From: Gammaproteobacteria bacterium | GTDB lineage: Bacteria; Pseudomonadota; Gammaproteobacteria; Arenicellales; CAJQKF01 | Direction of reading: 5' to 3' | Assembly (NCBI GenBank): GCA_030429665.1 | Contig: JAUIEZ010000030.1 | Coordinates: 1-42,221 of the forward strand | Length of the DNA stretch: 42,221 nt | Shown here: piece by piece, positions 10,239 to 20,738 of the stretch | Position numbering within the stretch: the first letter of the stretch is position 1 | Layout of the letters: each line of letters starts with the position of its first letter | Notes under the pieces: generated by a model | Told to the model about the DNA's origin: nothing | Seen by the model: the letters and a program-made list of their open reading frames with translations, nothing else | The model's database searches: none | Made by a program: the position numbers and the translations under genes

Positions 10239-11223
10239 GAGCCCAGAATCCGCGTGCCCTGCGCCGCCGATGCCCGGAGGGGAACCGGAACTCGCCGTCG
10301 TCGTGCTTGCCGTGGGCGCGCCGCCCGAACTGCGCACGGCGCTCGAATCCCTTGCCCGGCAAAGCGTTCCGGTCGAGATCGTCGTAGTCAATTCGGGCGG
10401 CGGAAACCCACGGTCCATGCTGCCGGAGGACGGCCCGCCCGTGCGTATCGTCAACGTGCGGCAAAGGCTGTGGCCGGGCGCCGCGAGAAATCTCGGCATT
10501 CGAGCGACCCGGGCGCCCTGGGTCGCCTTCCTGGCGTCGGACCATGTGATCGATGCCGATTGGGCGGCCGCTCGACTGGCGTTGCATCGGCAGGGCCACC
10601 GCGCCGTGGCGTGCGCGGTGGTCAACAGTCATCCGCGGAACCTTTATGCCTGTGCGTACCATTACGCCATCCTGGTTCGCCGGCTCCCGGGCATTCCCCG
10701 ACACGCGGCGTCGCTTCATGGCGTGAGTTATGCCCGGTCACTGTTCGAGGAACATGGTGAATTCCGCGAGGATCTTCGAATAGGCGAAGACACCGAGTTC
10801 AACAACCGGTTGTCCGACGCCGACCGTCCGTTATGGGCGCCTTCCGTCCAGGCGACGCATTTGAACCCGACGACCTTCGGTCACATGGTGAGAAGCCAGT
10901 ACCACCGTGGCCGACGGGCCGGACGGCACTGGCCCCATTGGCACCGGGGACCGTTCCTGGCGCGCGTGTCGATACGCTTCCCGATGACCATGCAATATGC
11001 CTTTCGGGCCACCCGCGGACTGGAACGATGCATGGCGATTGCCAGCGCGCCGCTGGTGCTCGTCTGCGTCTGTGCCTTCAGTCTCGGCGTCTCGGCCGCG
11101 CGCCGGCAGTCACCGCGAGAAAAGGTGCCTGTGCGCGCGCCACAAACAGCCGGGCGATTCAACCTGGCCGGCGACCTGGTTCGTCGCGCTGCCAGGCCGC
11201 GCCGCGGCGATCGTACAAAGTAG
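10210..11223 (+). CDS. Family 2 type glycosyltransferase with C-terminal membrane segment
   Basis: 337 residues. A GT-A fold start is seen in LAVVVLAVGAPPELRTALESL with QSVPVEIVVVNSG, followed by WPGAARNLGIRATRAPWVAFL, the classical GT2 GxxxARNxG pattern. The usual DxD after that strand is replaced by SDHVIDADW (109-118), while the later acidic motif GEDTEF (192-197) is kept. A hydrophobic helix at about 275-297 suggests membrane attachment. The ATG at 10210 lies inside the preceding gene (29-base overlap), implying coupled translation; a second ATG at 10270 is possible and would remove 20 proline-rich residues. It runs tail-to-tail, four bases apart, with the nucleotidyltransferase-like gene. 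Sugar and acceptor are unknown. Confidence 0.8.
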   Translation: MPPGTTGIHKSPESACPAPPMPGGEPELAVVVLAVGAPPELRTALESLARQSVPVEIVVVNSGGGNPRSMLPEDGPPVRIVNVRQRLWPGAARNLGIRATRAPWVAFLASDHVIDADWAAARLALHRQGHRAVACAVVNSHPRNLYACAYHYAILVRRLPGIPRHAASLHGVSYARSLFEEHGEFREDLRIGEDTEFNNRLSDADRPLWAPSVQATHLNPTTFGHMVRSQYHRGRRAGRHWPHWHRGPFLARVSIRFPMTMQYAFRATRGLERCMAIASAPLVLVCVCAFSLGVSAARRQSPREKVPVRAPQTAGRFNLAGDLVRRAARPRRGDRTK

Positions 11224-11227
11224 TGTC

Positions 11228-12649
11228 CTACGTTCGACGGAGCGTGGTCGCCGACGGTGCGCGCGCTTCGGTCTCGAGGTATTCCGACAATACCCGAACC
11301 AGGCGCGCCGCCCGGTCGTGCAACTGTCGAAAGGCGAGCATCGGGTCGAGAGGGGCTCTCGACGCCGGCCCGGCGCCCGGGCTTTCGCGGTCGCGGCCAT
11401 GCAAGACCGGGTCTTCGCCTGTAAGCGCTTCAAAGTAACCCGTCAGATTCTCGATGGTCGCGCGCACGGAATCATATTGATCCGGGTCGTCGCACCCGAC
11501 GAGGGAACGCAATTTCGGAAACACCGCGTAGGCGTCGACGAAGGCCCGGGTCCGCGTGTACGCCCCCGCGATCGTGTGCGTCGTGCCTTCCGGCAGCCGC
11601 GTGAAATTCCACGTCGGGCACGGCGCGTTGAGGTACAGCCTCTCGAACACGGTCGTCGTTACCAGGAACGGCTGGCGCCCGCCCGCGTTCGTCATTCGCA
11701 GGAACGTGTCCGTCGCGTTCGGGCAATCGTTCGACTCCAATACCACCAGGTCGGCGCAATCCATGCTGGCGACCCACATCGAGACGTCCTCGGCGGAACC
11801 GGCCGGTCCGTCGATGGCTGCCGCCGTCTCGCGGTCCGTGAATCCACGAATTCCACCGGGCGCGAGGCGCGGATCGTTCGCCGCCGGCTCGATGCACGCG
11901 GACACGGCGTCATCGAGCGCCCGCAGCAGGCCGGGCAGGACGTTAGCGCCCGTCGCCGGTCCCGGGTTCGCCGGCGCATGCTCCCCGGTCGAATGACGTG
12001 CCTGTCGCCCGTTCGTGTCCCCCGGCAGCATTCGGAATTCCCCGAATGCATTGCGAATGGAATGCAGCATCCGGTCGGCCATCCTGGCGCACAACCGCCG
12101 CTCGAGTTCGCTTTTCGGGTGGTTCCACAGCGCGGTCTGCACGCCCTCGAGGCGCCACAGCGCCTTGTAGACATGGTGCAGTCCCTTGGTCGCTTCGTCC
12201 ACGTGATACGCGGGATGCGCCGCGTCCTTGTCGAACACGGTCTTCGGTACGCCGTAGCGCTTGCCCAGGAAGAGGTCCGAGACCAGTCGCCATTCACGTC
12301 TCGCGTAGATGATCACGTGCGGCCCCACCTTGGGACGACCCCACGGAGGCATGGTGTAGCGCAGGAGCCGCTCGATGCGCCGAACCAGGCGGTACTCGGC
12401 TTCGCACGGGAGATCCGCCACGACAAGGACGAAGTCGATGTCGCTCAAGCCGGGCTCGGGGTCGTCGGTCGCCATGCTGCCGGCGAGGTAGGCCGCGCGA
12501 ACCGACGGCAGCGACCGGAACAACAATCCCAGCGCGCCGGCCAGGATGCGGTAGCACGAGCGACACGCGCCGCGCAGTGCCCGCATACGGCAGAAACGGG
12601 CGGCTAGGTGTTGCAGCGACACGATCGATTGCCGGAGACGAGAGGACAT
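11228..12649 (-). CDS. Large protein with nucleotidyltransferase (Pol beta/MNT-like) domain
   Basis: 473 residues. Residues 50-80 carry the nucleotidyltransferase signature: AYLAGSMA (G57-S58), then GLSDIDFVLVV with the metal-binding pair D70 and D72. The rest, about 390 residues, has no motif that I recognise. Parts around PKVGPHVIIYARREWRLVSD and WRLEGVQTALWNHPKSELERR are rich in aromatic and charged residues and look folded. Stand-alone MNT antitoxins are about 100-150 residues, so this is a much larger protein, closer in size to aminoglycoside-type or lipid/sugar-modifying nucleotidyltransferases. It sits among glycosyltransferase genes on the opposite strand, so adding a nucleotide or phosphate-linked group to a glycan or precursor is possible but unproven. 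Confidence 0.65.
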   Translation of the reverse strand: MSSRLRQSIVSLQHLAARFCRMRALRGACRSCYRILAGALGLLFRSLPSVRAAYLAGSMATDDPEPGLSDIDFVLVVADLPCEAEYRLVRRIERLLRYTMPPWGRPKVGPHVIIYARREWRLVSDLFLGKRYGVPKTVFDKDAAHPAYHVDEATKGLHHVYKALWRLEGVQTALWNHPKSELERRLCARMADRMLHSIRNAFGEFRMLPGDTNGRQARHSTGEHAPANPGPATGANVLPGLLRALDDAVSACIEPAANDPRLAPGGIRGFTDRETAAAIDGPAGSAEDVSMWVASMDCADLVVLESNDCPNATDTFLRMTNAGGRQPFLVTTTVFERLYLNAPCPTWNFTRLPEGTTHTIAGAYTRTRAFVDAYAVFPKLRSLVGCDDPDQYDSVRATIENLTGYFEALTGEDPVLHGRDRESPGAGPASRAPLDPMLAFRQLHDRAARLVRVLSEYLETEARAPSATTLRRT

Positions 12650-12823
12650 TCGCGTCCGATGCCGTCATGTACCGGATGCATGGTTCGGCTCGATGATATG
12701 ACGAGTGGAAGATGTCAGTGCCGGGCGTTTGGTCGCGGCACGGCGAATGGCCCTGTTGATCGACCGTTGTTTACTCTACCATGTCGCCTGTCCCGATCCG
12801 ACGACATCGCAATCGATTCCTCC

Positions 12824-13633
12824 ATGCGGCGACTGCTACGATATCCCCGATCGATCATCCGGCGGCTGCGCAATGTCAGGCCGCCGATACGGCCGGGCGC
12901 GCGACGGATCGCGGGCGTGATGGCGACGAGGAACTACGACGGCGCGACCTCGACGTTCGAAACGCTCCAGGAACTGAGCGACCTGACCATCGTCCTCGAC
13001 GACAATTCCGATTCGCCCTTCCCGCACGAGGCGCTGTGCACCGAGTACCTGTCCATGCGCAACGCCCTGCCGTGGAACGCCCCGGCGAACCTTACGCTGC
13101 TCATCTACCGCGCATTCGTACACGGCTGCGAGTGGATCGTATCGCTGGACGACGACATCATTCTTTCTTCCGGTTTTCGATCCAGGGGCGACGTGGAGGA
13201 GGCGGTGGATGCCATGGAGGCGCGTGGCGCCGATATCTGCCATTTCCCGCTCAGGGATCTGTGGGACTCGCACCGGCAGGTTCGCGTCGACGGCGTCTGG
13301 TCCCGCAAGACCTTTCCCGTGCTGCGCCGGAACTGGTTTTTCTACGGCGACGCGACGCTGCGCGACCCCTCCCTTCGCCTGCACACGGCGGCGTTTCCCG
13401 CCGACCTCAAGGTGATCGACATGGTCCACCCGGAACACGTCGCCTACCATACCGGATGCATGACCGCGGAGCTGCGCCGTTCAAGGGTGCGCAAATACGC
13501 CGTCGAGGATCCCGACAATACCTTCCAGGCGGACTATGCGTACATGCTCGACGAACGAGGGCTCCAGCTGCAAGCCGTTTCCGATGCCGACGCGGCGCTG
13601 ATTCGGCAGAAACTGAACGCCCGACCGTCCTGA
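12824..13633 (+). CDS. GT-A fold glycosyltransferase-like protein
   Basis: 269 residues from the ATG at 12824. The sequence upstream in frame is open but Cys/Arg-rich and unlike a folded protein, so this start is preferred. Strand patterns RIAGVMATRNYDG and DLTIVLDDNSDSP (58-64) match the nucleotide-sugar binding start of GT2-like enzymes. The metal site is D109-D110-D111 in WIVSLDDDIIL. A basic N-terminal tail (MRRLLRYPRSIIRRLR) could lie against the membrane. It faces the nucleotidyltransferase-like gene divergently (174-base gap) and converges with the next GT2 gene (21-base gap). Donor and acceptor sugars are unknown. Confidence 0.65.
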   Translation: MRRLLRYPRSIIRRLRNVRPPIRPGARRIAGVMATRNYDGATSTFETLQELSDLTIVLDDNSDSPFPHEALCTEYLSMRNALPWNAPANLTLLIYRAFVHGCEWIVSLDDDIILSSGFRSRGDVEEAVDAMEARGADICHFPLRDLWDSHRQVRVDGVWSRKTFPVLRRNWFFYGDATLRDPSLRLHTAAFPADLKVIDMVHPEHVAYHTGCMTAELRRSRVRKYAVEDPDNTFQADYAYMLDERGLQLQAVSDADAALIRQKLNARPS

Positions 13634-13654
13634 CGTCATCATGTGAATCCGGGA

Positions 13655-14875
13655 TCAGTTCACGCGCACGGGTCTTTCGCAGGCATCGGGTCGTGTTTCG
13701 CCGGTATCCTGTCGATCGCGGCAGAACGCGATCATGCGGCACGGCAGTTCGTCGAACAGCCGACGATCGTAGGCGACCCATTTGTCCAGATTGTCGGCAC
13801 CGCCGCTCTGGGTGAGGCGCTCGAACTCGACGCGGGCGTCGCTGAATCGTCCGCGGGATATCAGCCAGTGACCCTTGATCCACGTCGTCTGGAGGTTGCC
13901 GGGAAAAAAGCGTTCCGTCTCCTTCAGCAGCGACTTTGCGTCCACGCCGGTGGATACCAGGTGGGTCAGCAGGGCAAGATGCACGGAGCAGTGGGCGGGA
14001 TGGTGTCGCGAATAGCGCCCGAGAATGGCGACGCCGCGCCGCCATGCGCGTTCCGCCGACTCGGGATCGCCGAGCGCGGCGTACACGTCGCCGAGATGGC
14101 CCCAGATATACACCTTGTCGATCTCGTCCGGTTCGGATTGCAGCGCCCTGACGAGCAGCGGCAGGTTTCGTTCGTGCTTCGCGGTCAGGTCCCCGTCATA
14201 GCCGTAGTGATCGAAGCGCAGCATGCAGCGGCCGATATGCTTCCCGCTGGCGGCGCGAAGTTGACCCGGCGTGATTCCCTCGTGAATGACGGACCGGTGT
14301 CGCAGCGCGGTCAGCCGCCTGTAGAGCTTGAGTTGCCAGTTGCGCGTCAGACGGGTGCGGCGCCGGAACAGTACGTAGTACGCGCACACCGAGTCGTCGC
14401 GCACCAGTTGGTCCAGGTAGTCGCCGGAAGACGGCAACAAGACCTCGTCGGCGTCGATCGCGAGTATCCATTCCCCGCGGGCATGGTCGCGGGCAACGTT
14501 TCGTGCCTCGGCGAAGCTGTCGTTCCACCGGGACTGGATCACTCGCGCACCGTACGCTCGCGCGATGTCCTGGGTTCCGTCGGTGGATCCGGTGTCGACC
14601 ACGACGATTTCGTCGACCCGGTCCCTGATGCTCTCCAGGCAGGCGGCGAGATTTTTTGACTCGTTCCTGACGATCAGGCAACCGGAAATGCCCGCGCGCC
14701 GGCCGCGATGACCGGTCGCGCGTTGCCCGGGCTCGGCGATGGGCCGGTCGCGGCAATGCGCGTAGTCGTCGTATGTCTGGCAGGTTCTCCACACGCCAAC
14801 CGGCTCCGCCGCGTGTACGGAGACATCGTTGGCGGGCAACTCGCGGTTCCCGGGTGAATGGCTCGTATCGTTCAT
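13655..14875 (-). CDS. Family 2 glycosyltransferase with C-terminal TPR-like repeats (SunS/WaaE-like)
   Basis: 406 residues from the ATG at 14875; a TTG 14 codons upstream is less likely. About 60 low-complexity N-terminal residues precede the GT2 domain: SGCLIVRNESKNLAACLESI, the substrate motif VVDTGSTDGT (93-101) and metal motif DADE (141-144). The segment from about 250 to 400 has alpha-helical repeats of TPR type (YIWGHLGDVYAALGDPESAE and similar). This architecture is common in bacterial GT2 enzymes that modify peptides or LPS core. It is the outermost gene of the first glycan island and is divergent from uvrA. A role in glycan assembly is likely, with substrate unknown. Confidence 0.85.
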   Translation of the reverse strand: MNDTSHSPGNRELPANDVSVHAAEPVGVWRTCQTYDDYAHCRDRPIAEPGQRATGHRGRRAGISGCLIVRNESKNLAACLESIRDRVDEIVVVDTGSTDGTQDIARAYGARVIQSRWNDSFAEARNVARDHARGEWILAIDADEVLLPSSGDYLDQLVRDDSVCAYYVLFRRRTRLTRNWQLKLYRRLTALRHRSVIHEGITPGQLRAASGKHIGRCMLRFDHYGYDGDLTAKHERNLPLLVRALQSEPDEIDKVYIWGHLGDVYAALGDPESAERAWRRGVAILGRYSRHHPAHCSVHLALLTHLVSTGVDAKSLLKETERFFPGNLQTTWIKGHWLISRGRFSDARVEFERLTQSGGADNLDKWVAYDRRLFDELPCRMIAFCRDRQDTGETRPDACERPVRVN

Positions 14876-15014
14876 GTGACGCACCCTTGACTGGCGAAGA
14901 CCACGTCTTCCGACCAATCGTGGAGGAATTCACCGGCGCGTGCAAGGCGTGGCCGGTTGCCGGGATCGCGCCACCCGGCGGCTCGGTCGCGTGCCGGAGT
15001 GCCTGCATGACGAA

Positions 15015-15043
15015 TTGAGCCCATTGCCGTGAACACCGATAAT
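15015..15043 (+). promoter_or_regulatory. Predicted sigma-70-type promoter of uvrA
   Basis: TTGAGC at 15015-15020 and GATAAT at 15038-15043 are separated by exactly 17 bases. Transcription would start near 15050, 40 bases before the ATG at 15089. This argues against the in-frame GTG at 15029, which lies between the two hexamers. No LexA-type CTG-N10-CAG box was seen nearby, so SOS control is not supported by what is visible. Confidence 0.55.
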
Positions 15044-15088
15044 CATACGGCCCGGTTGAACCCCGATTCCTCAAGACGCCGCCGCCCG

Positions 15089-18000
15089 ATGCCCCATCAC
15101 GTGATTCGCCTGCGCGGTGCGCGCCAGAACAACCTCAAGAACCTCGACCTCGAGCTCCCGCTGGGCAAACTGGTGGTGATCACCGGGCCGAGCGGCTCCG
15201 GCAAGTCGTCGCTGGCCTTCGACACCGTCTTCGCCGAGGGCCAGCGCCGCTACGTCGAGACCTTTTCGCCTTATGCTCGCCAGTTCCTGGACCGCATGGA
15301 CAAGCCCGCCGTGGACGCCATCGAGGGCATTCCGCCGGCGATCGCCATCGACCAGACCAACCCGGTGCGCAACTCGCGGTCCACGGTCGGCACCATGACC
15401 GAGCTGAACGATCACCTGAAGCTGCTCTTCGCGCGCGCGGCGCGTCTGTTCTGCGCCGGTTGCGGACGCGAGGTGCGCCGCGATCACGCCGGCGCCATCG
15501 TCGCCGACCTGCTGCGGCGCGGCGAGGGCGAGCGGGCCGTGGTCACTTTCGACATTGCGCTGAGCGGCGCCGTCGCCGGGGACAAGGTGCGGGCGGAACT
15601 GGCGCGTCAAGGTTACACGCGGGTGGAGGCCGTCGGCGCGAACCGCCTGCGCGTGACCCAGGACCGGGTGCGGCTCGAGAGCGGCCGGCGCGATCGCGTT
15701 ACCGAGGCGGTGGAGGCCGCGCTGCGCGCCGGTCGAGGGCGAATGGGCGTCACCGTCCTCGATCGGGAAGGAAGCCCCGCACGGCACTGGCGTTACTCGG
15801 AAGGATTGCACTGCCCGGACTGCGACCGCGACTACACCGATCCCATTGCCAATTCCTTCTCCTTCAATTCGCCGGTGGGCGCCTGCGAGGCCTGTCGGGG
15901 ATTCGGCCGCGTGATGGGGATCGATTACCGCCTGGTGGTGCCGGACGAGAACAAGTCGCTGGCCGAGGGCGCCGTCAAGCCGTGGCAGACCGACAGCTAC
16001 GACGAGTGCCAGCGCGACCTTATCAGGCATTGCCGCCGCTTCGGCGTGCCAACGGACGTGCCGTGGAAGGATCTCGACGAAAAGGACCGACGGTGGGTGC
16101 TCGAGGGCGACGCCGACTGGACGTGGAAGTCCACGAGCGGCGGCTGGTACGGGGTGCGCCGCTTCTTCGACTACCTCGAGTCCAAGGCCTACAAGATGCA
16201 CATCCGCGTGCTGCTGTCGCGCTATCGCGCCTACGACGAGTGTCCGTCCTGCCGGGGCGCGCGGCTGAAGCCGGAGTCGCTATTGTGGCGCATCGGTTCG
16301 AAGGCCGACGCCGACGCCGTGCTGTGCCCGGCGCGGCGCTTCAAGCCCGCCGGCGCGAACGTCCCGGACGACGTGCTCGAAGGGCAACCCGGTTTGAACA
16401 TGGCCGATGTATCGGGCCTGCCCATCGGCGCGGTGCGCGAGTTTTTTCGGCGGATTCACCTTCCCGCGCCGCTGGACGAGGCCTCGGAGCTGCTGCTGGA
16501 CACCATCCGCGCGCGGCTCGACTACCTGGTCGAAGTGGGACTCGATTACCTGACCCTGTCGCGCCAGTCGCGCACGCTGTCCGGTGGCGAAGTGCAGCGC
16601 ATCAACCTGACCACCGCGCTCGGCACCTCGCTGGTCAATACCCTGTTCGTGCTCGACGAGCCCAGCATCGGCCTGCATCCGCGGGACATGGATCGCATCA
16701 TCGGCGTCATGCACCGGCTGCGCGACGCCGGCAATTCGCTGCTGGTGGTCGAGCACGACCCGCAGGTGATGCACGCCGCCGACCGCGTCATCGACATGGG
16801 GCCGGGGCCCGGCGAGCGCGGCGGCGAGATCGTGTTCCAGGGCACGCCCAGGCAGCTCTTGCGCTCGCGACGCTCGCTCACCGCCGACTACCTGAGCGGC
16901 CGGCGCCGGGTGGCGGCGGGCGTCGATGCCGACCGACTGCCGGTCGCCATCGGGAAAGGGCACTGGCTTGCCGTCGAGGGTGCCGCCGCGCACAACCTGA
17001 AGGAAATCGACGTCAGCTTTCCGCTCGATCGACTCGTGGTGGTCACCGGCGTCAGCGGCTCGGGCAAGTCCACCCTGGTGGAGGACGTGCTGTATCGCGC
17101 GCTGGCGGAGATCAAGGGTCGGCCCGGCGACGTGCCGGGTGCCCACAAGCGCATCACCGGGCACGGGTTGGTCGACGACGTCGTGCTCGTCGACCAGTCG
17201 TCGATCGGCCGTACCACGCGCTCCTCGCCGGCCAGCTACGTCGGCGCCTTCGAGGTCATCCGCAAGCTGTACGCGGCCCTCCCCGAGGCGAAGGCGCGCG
17301 GCTACACCGCGGGCACGTTCAGCTTCAACGCGGGCAACGGACGCTGCCCGACCTGCGGCGGCAACGGCTTCGAGCACGTGGAGATGCAGTTCCTGAGCGA
17401 CGTGTACCTGCGCTGCCCGGACTGTGACGGCCGCCGCTACCGGCCCGAGATCCTGGACGTGACCCTGCCGCCGTCGGTCGGTTCGTCAGCCGGTCCGCGT
17501 TCCATCGCCGAGGTGCTGGAAATGTCGGTGAACCAGGCCGTGGTGTTTTTCGCCGACCATCCCGACGTGCTGCGCGTGCTGGAACCGCTGCAGGCCGTGG
17601 GCCTGGGGTACATGACCCTCGGCCAGCCGGTGCCGACGCTGTCCGGCGGCGAGGCGCAGCGGCTCAAGCTCGCGGGCCATCTTGCCCGCGCCGCGACGCG
17701 CCGGCGCGGCGACGAACGGTTGCTGTTCCTGTTCGACGAGCCGACCACCGGCCTGCACATGGACGACGTCGCCGCGCTCCTGGGGTCGTTTCGGCTGCTG
17801 CTGGAAGCCGGCCATTCGCTGGTGGTCATCGAGCACAACCTCGACGTCATGGCCGCGGCGGACTGGCTCGTCGATCTCGGGCCGGAGGGCGGGACGGCGG
17901 GCGGCGAGGTGGTGGCGGCCGGTACGCCGGAAGCCGTCATGGAGGTGAAGACCAGTCACACCGGTCGGGCGCTCAGGCGATACCTCGGCCGCGCGAACGC

Positions 18001-20641
18001 GCCGCGCGAGGGACGATCCGTCACCGTTGCCGAGGCGCCGCCCGCCTACGGCGCCGGCGCGCGCCGCAACGCCATCAGCATCCACCACGCCCGCGAGCAC
18101 AACCTGAAGGACGCCGACATCTCGATCCCGCGCGACAAGCTCACGGTGATTACCGGGTTGTCCGGCTCCGGCAAGAGCACGGTGGCCTTCGACATCGTCT
18201 TCAACGAGGGTCAGCGGCGTTACCTCGAGTCGCTCAACGCCTACGCCCGGCAGTTCGTCCAGCCGTCCTCGCGTCCGGACGTGGACGCGGTTTTCGGCAT
18301 CCCGCCCACGGTCGCCATCGAGCAGCGTACCAGTCGCGGCGGGCGCAAGAGCACGGTCGCGACCATGACCGAGGTCTATCACTTCCTGCGCCTGCTGTTC
18401 GTCAAGCTCGGTACGCAATACTGCCCGGACTGCGACCGACCCATCGAGGCGCAGACGCCGGCCGCCATCCGCCAGCGCATCCTGCGCGAGGCGCGCGGCC
18501 GCAAGGCGACGCTGCTGGCGCCCCTCGTGGTGGCGCGGAAAGGCTACTACACCGATCTTGCCCAATGGGCCGAAAGGAAGGGCTTCACGACACTGCGCGT
18601 GGACGGCATCGAGCAGCCGACCGCCGACTGGCCGCGACTCGCCCGGCACAAGGAGCACGACATCGACCTGCCCGTGGGCACGATCAAGGTGAGCGCGGGA
18701 TGCGAGGCCGAACTGGACGAGCTGATCGAGCGCGCGCTGGATTTCGGCCAGGGTGTCGTGAAGCTCTCGACTGCCCGCGGCGAGACCATACTTTCCACGA
18801 AACGGTCGTGCGCCGGCTGTGGCCGCAGTTTTCCCGAACTGGACCCGAGATTGTTCTCGTACAACTCCAAGCACGGCTGGTGCGACGGCTGCTTCGGCAC
18901 CGGCCTGGCACTGGCGGGCTTCGGCGAGGAACAAACCGGCGAGGAAGACGCCTGGCTGAACGGCGGAGACGACGCCCCGGGCGTTTGCCCGCGCTGCCAG
19001 GGCCGACGTCTCAGGCCCGAGGCGCTCGCGGTGCGGTTCAAGGGCCGGAACATCGCCGAGTATACCGCCCGGTCCGTCAAGCAGGCCGCGCGCGCGTTTC
19101 GCGCGCTGCGACTCTCGGGCCGCGAGTCCGGCATCGCCCGCGACATCCTCCCGGAAATCCGGACGCGGCTGGAATTCCTGCAACAAGTGGGTCTCGACTA
19201 TCTCGGGCTGGATCGCGCCGCCCCCACGCTGTCGGGCGGAGAGGCCCAGCGCATTCGCATCGCCGCCCAACTCGGCTCCAATTTGCAGGGCGTGTGCTAC
19301 ATCCTCGACGAGCCCACCATCGGCCTGCATCCGCGCGACAACCGCATGCTGCTGGATACCCTGGCCCGGCTCGAAGGCAAGGGCAACACCATCGTGGTGG
19401 TCGAGCACGACGAGGACACCATCCGCCGTGCCGAGCACGTCATCGACCTTGGCCCCGGCGCCGGGGTCAACGGCGGGCGCGTCGTCGCCGAGGGCTCGGT
19501 AACGGCGCTGAAGCGAAATACCGAATCCATCACCGGCCGCTGCCTGGCCAACCCGCTCCGTCATCCCCTGCTGGAGAACCGGCGTACGGACAAGCCCGAG
19601 ACGGTGCTGCGTGTCGAAGGCGCGCACCTGCACAACCTGCGGCATATCGATGTCGAGATTCCCCTGCGGCGGCTGGTCTGCGTCACCGGCGTATCCGGCT
19701 CCGGGAAGAGTTCGCTGGTTCGCGGCGTGCTGCACGACAACCTGCGCCGCCTGGTCAGAACGCGCCGGGGCCGAAGGCCCGGGCCGGTCGGCTGCGTCGC
19801 CATCGACGGCTGGCGGCACATCGACCGCGTACTGGAAGTGGACCAGTCGCCCATCGGCAAGACGCCGCGCTCCTGCCCCGCGACCTACGCCGGATTCTGG
19901 GACGACATTCGCAAGCTGTTCGCCGGGACCGAGGAAGCGCGCCTGCGAGGTTTCGAGGCGCGCCGGTTCTCGTTCAACACCAGCGACGGCCGCTGCCCGG
20001 GCTGCGAAGGGCAGGGCATGAAGCGCATCGAGATGAATTTCCTGCCCGATGTCACGGTGCCGTGCGAACTCTGTGCCGGCGCTCGCTTCACGCCGGAGAC
20101 CCTGGCCGTCACCTGGGGCGGCAGGCACATCGGCGAGGTGCTCGGCATGAGCGTCGACGAGGCTATCGAACACTTCGGCGCCCAACCGAAGATCCATCAC
20201 GCGCTGGAACTCATGCGCGACGTCGGTCTCGGCTACCTCACGCTGGGGCAGCCCAGCCCGACCCTCTCCGGCGGCGAGGCGCAGAGGCTCAAACTGGTCA
20301 CCGAGCTGGCACGGGCGCGCCCCGACCTGCGCCGCCAGCGCGAACCCCACACCCTGTACCTCCTCGACGAGCCCACGGTGGGCCTGCACATGGCCGACGT
20401 GGAACGCCTGATCCGCGTGCTGCACCGCCTGGTGGACGCCGGCCACAGCGTGGTGCTGATCGAGCACAACCTGGACGTGATCGCGGAGGCCGACTGGGTG
20501 ATAGACCTGGGGCCCGACGGTGGCGATGCCGGCGGGCGCATCGTCGCCCAGGGGCCGCCGGAGAAGCTCGCGCGCACCCGTCGGCGAAGCGAGACCGCGC
20601 GCGTCCTGCGCGAGTTTCTCGAGGCACGGACGCTAGCCTGA
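15089..20641 (+). CDS. uvrA: Tandem-duplicated excinuclease UvrA (four ABC cassettes in one chain)
   Basis: DNA-damage recognition ATPase of nucleotide excision repair, here 1850 residues, about twice the usual length of ~940. Each half is a complete UvrA. Walker A motifs lie near residues 33 (GPSGSGKSS), 654 (GVSGSGKST), 1023 (GLSGSGKST) and 1534 (GVSGSGKSS). There are four LSGGE signatures and four Walker B DEP motifs ([40 protein letters not shown]). CxxC zinc-module pairs occur in both halves, for example [22 protein letters not shown] and CPGCEGQG. The halves join near residue 985-1000. Normal UvrA works as a homodimer, so this chain may act as a covalent dimer; related dimeric-form UvrA proteins occur in other Pseudomonadota. 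The promoter position supports the ATG at 15089. Confidence 0.93.
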   Translation: MPHHVIRLRGARQNNLKNLDLELPLGKLVVITGPSGSGKSSLAFDTVFAEGQRRYVETFSPYARQFLDRMDKPAVDAIEGIPPAIAIDQTNPVRNSRSTVGTMTELNDHLKLLFARAARLFCAGCGREVRRDHAGAIVADLLRRGEGERAVVTFDIALSGAVAGDKVRAELARQGYTRVEAVGANRLRVTQDRVRLESGRRDRVTEAVEAALRAGRGRMGVTVLDREGSPARHWRYSEGLHCPDCDRDYTDPIANSFSFNSPVGACEACRGFGRVMGIDYRLVVPDENKSLAEGAVKPWQTDSYDECQRDLIRHCRRFGVPTDVPWKDLDEKDRRWVLEGDADWTWKSTSGGWYGVRRFFDYLESKAYKMHIRVLLSRYRAYDECPSCRGARLKPESLLWRIGSKADADAVLCPARRFKPAGANVPDDVLEGQPGLNMADVSGLPIGAVREFFRRIHLPAPLDEASELLLDTIRARLDYLVEVGLDYLTLSRQSRTLSGGEVQRINLTTALGTSLVNTLFVLDEPSIGLHPRDMDRIIGVMHRLRDAGNSLLVVEHDPQVMHAADRVIDMGPGPGERGGEIVFQGTPRQLLRSRRSLTADYLSGRRRVAAGVDADRLPVAIGKGHWLAVEGAAAHNLKEIDVSFPLDRLVVVTGVSGSGKSTLVEDVLYRALAEIKGRPGDVPGAHKRITGHGLVDDVVLVDQSSIGRTTRSSPASYVGAFEVIRKLYAALPEAKARGYTAGTFSFNAGNGRCPTCGGNGFEHVEMQFLSDVYLRCPDCDGRRYRPEILDVTLPPSVGSSAGPRSIAEVLEMSVNQAVVFFADHPDVLRVLEPLQAVGLGYMTLGQPVPTLSGGEAQRLKLAGHLARAATRRRGDERLLFLFDEPTTGLHMDDVAALLGSFRLLLEAGHSLVVIEHNLDVMAAADWLVDLGPEGGTAGGEVVAAGTPEAVMEVKTSHTGRALRRYLGRANAPREGRSVTVAEAPPAYGAGARRNAISIHHAREHNLKDADISIPRDKLTVITGLSGSGKSTVAFDIVFNEGQRRYLESLNAYARQFVQPSSRPDVDAVFGIPPTVAIEQRTSRGGRKSTVATMTEVYHFLRLLFVKLGTQYCPDCDRPIEAQTPAAIRQRILREARGRKATLLAPLVVARKGYYTDLAQWAERKGFTTLRVDGIEQPTADWPRLARHKEHDIDLPVGTIKVSAGCEAELDELIERALDFGQGVVKLSTARGETILSTKRSCAGCGRSFPELDPRLFSYNSKHGWCDGCFGTGLALAGFGEEQTGEEDAWLNGGDDAPGVCPRCQGRRLRPEALAVRFKGRNIAEYTARSVKQAARAFRALRLSGRESGIARDILPEIRTRLEFLQQVGLDYLGLDRAAPTLSGGEAQRIRIAAQLGSNLQGVCYILDEPTIGLHPRDNRMLLDTLARLEGKGNTIVVVEHDEDTIRRAEHVIDLGPGAGVNGGRVVAEGSVTALKRNTESITGRCLANPLRHPLLENRRTDKPETVLRVEGAHLHNLRHIDVEIPLRRLVCVTGVSGSGKSSLVRGVLHDNLRRLVRTRRGRRPGPVGCVAIDGWRHIDRVLEVDQSPIGKTPRSCPATYAGFWDDIRKLFAGTEEARLRGFEARRFSFNTSDGRCPGCEGQGMKRIEMNFLPDVTVPCELCAGARFTPETLAVTWGGRHIGEVLGMSVDEAIEHFGAQPKIHHALELMRDVGLGYLTLGQPSPTLSGGEAQRLKLVTELARARPDLRRQREPHTLYLLDEPTVGLHMADVERLIRVLHRLVDAGHSVVLIEHNLDVIAEADWVIDLGPDGGDAGGRIVAQGPPEKLARTRRRSETARVLREFLEARTLA

Positions 20642-20705
20642 AGGCAGTGCGAACGTTTTCCGGTATGTTCTCGGCGATGTGGCTGGCGGCCGATCGAATC
20701 GCGAA

Positions 20706-20738
20706 ACCGGGGTGCGCGTCCCGGTCCGTCAGACGGAC
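20706..20738. terminator. Pair of short inverted repeats between convergent uvrA and M24 genes
   Basis: ACCGGG at 20706-20711 pairs with CCCGGT at 20720-20725 (8-base loop), and GTCCGTC at 20724-20730 pairs with GACGGAC at 20732-20738. They sit between two genes that end towards each other, the usual place for a bidirectional terminator. No T-run follows on either strand and the second repeat overlaps the last codons of the M24 gene, so the call is tentative. Confidence 0.28.

Noticed and set aside
15029-15088. GTG start of uvrA at 15029
   Set aside because: It lies between the predicted -35 and -10 hexamers, and the added 20 residues are absent from UvrA N-termini.
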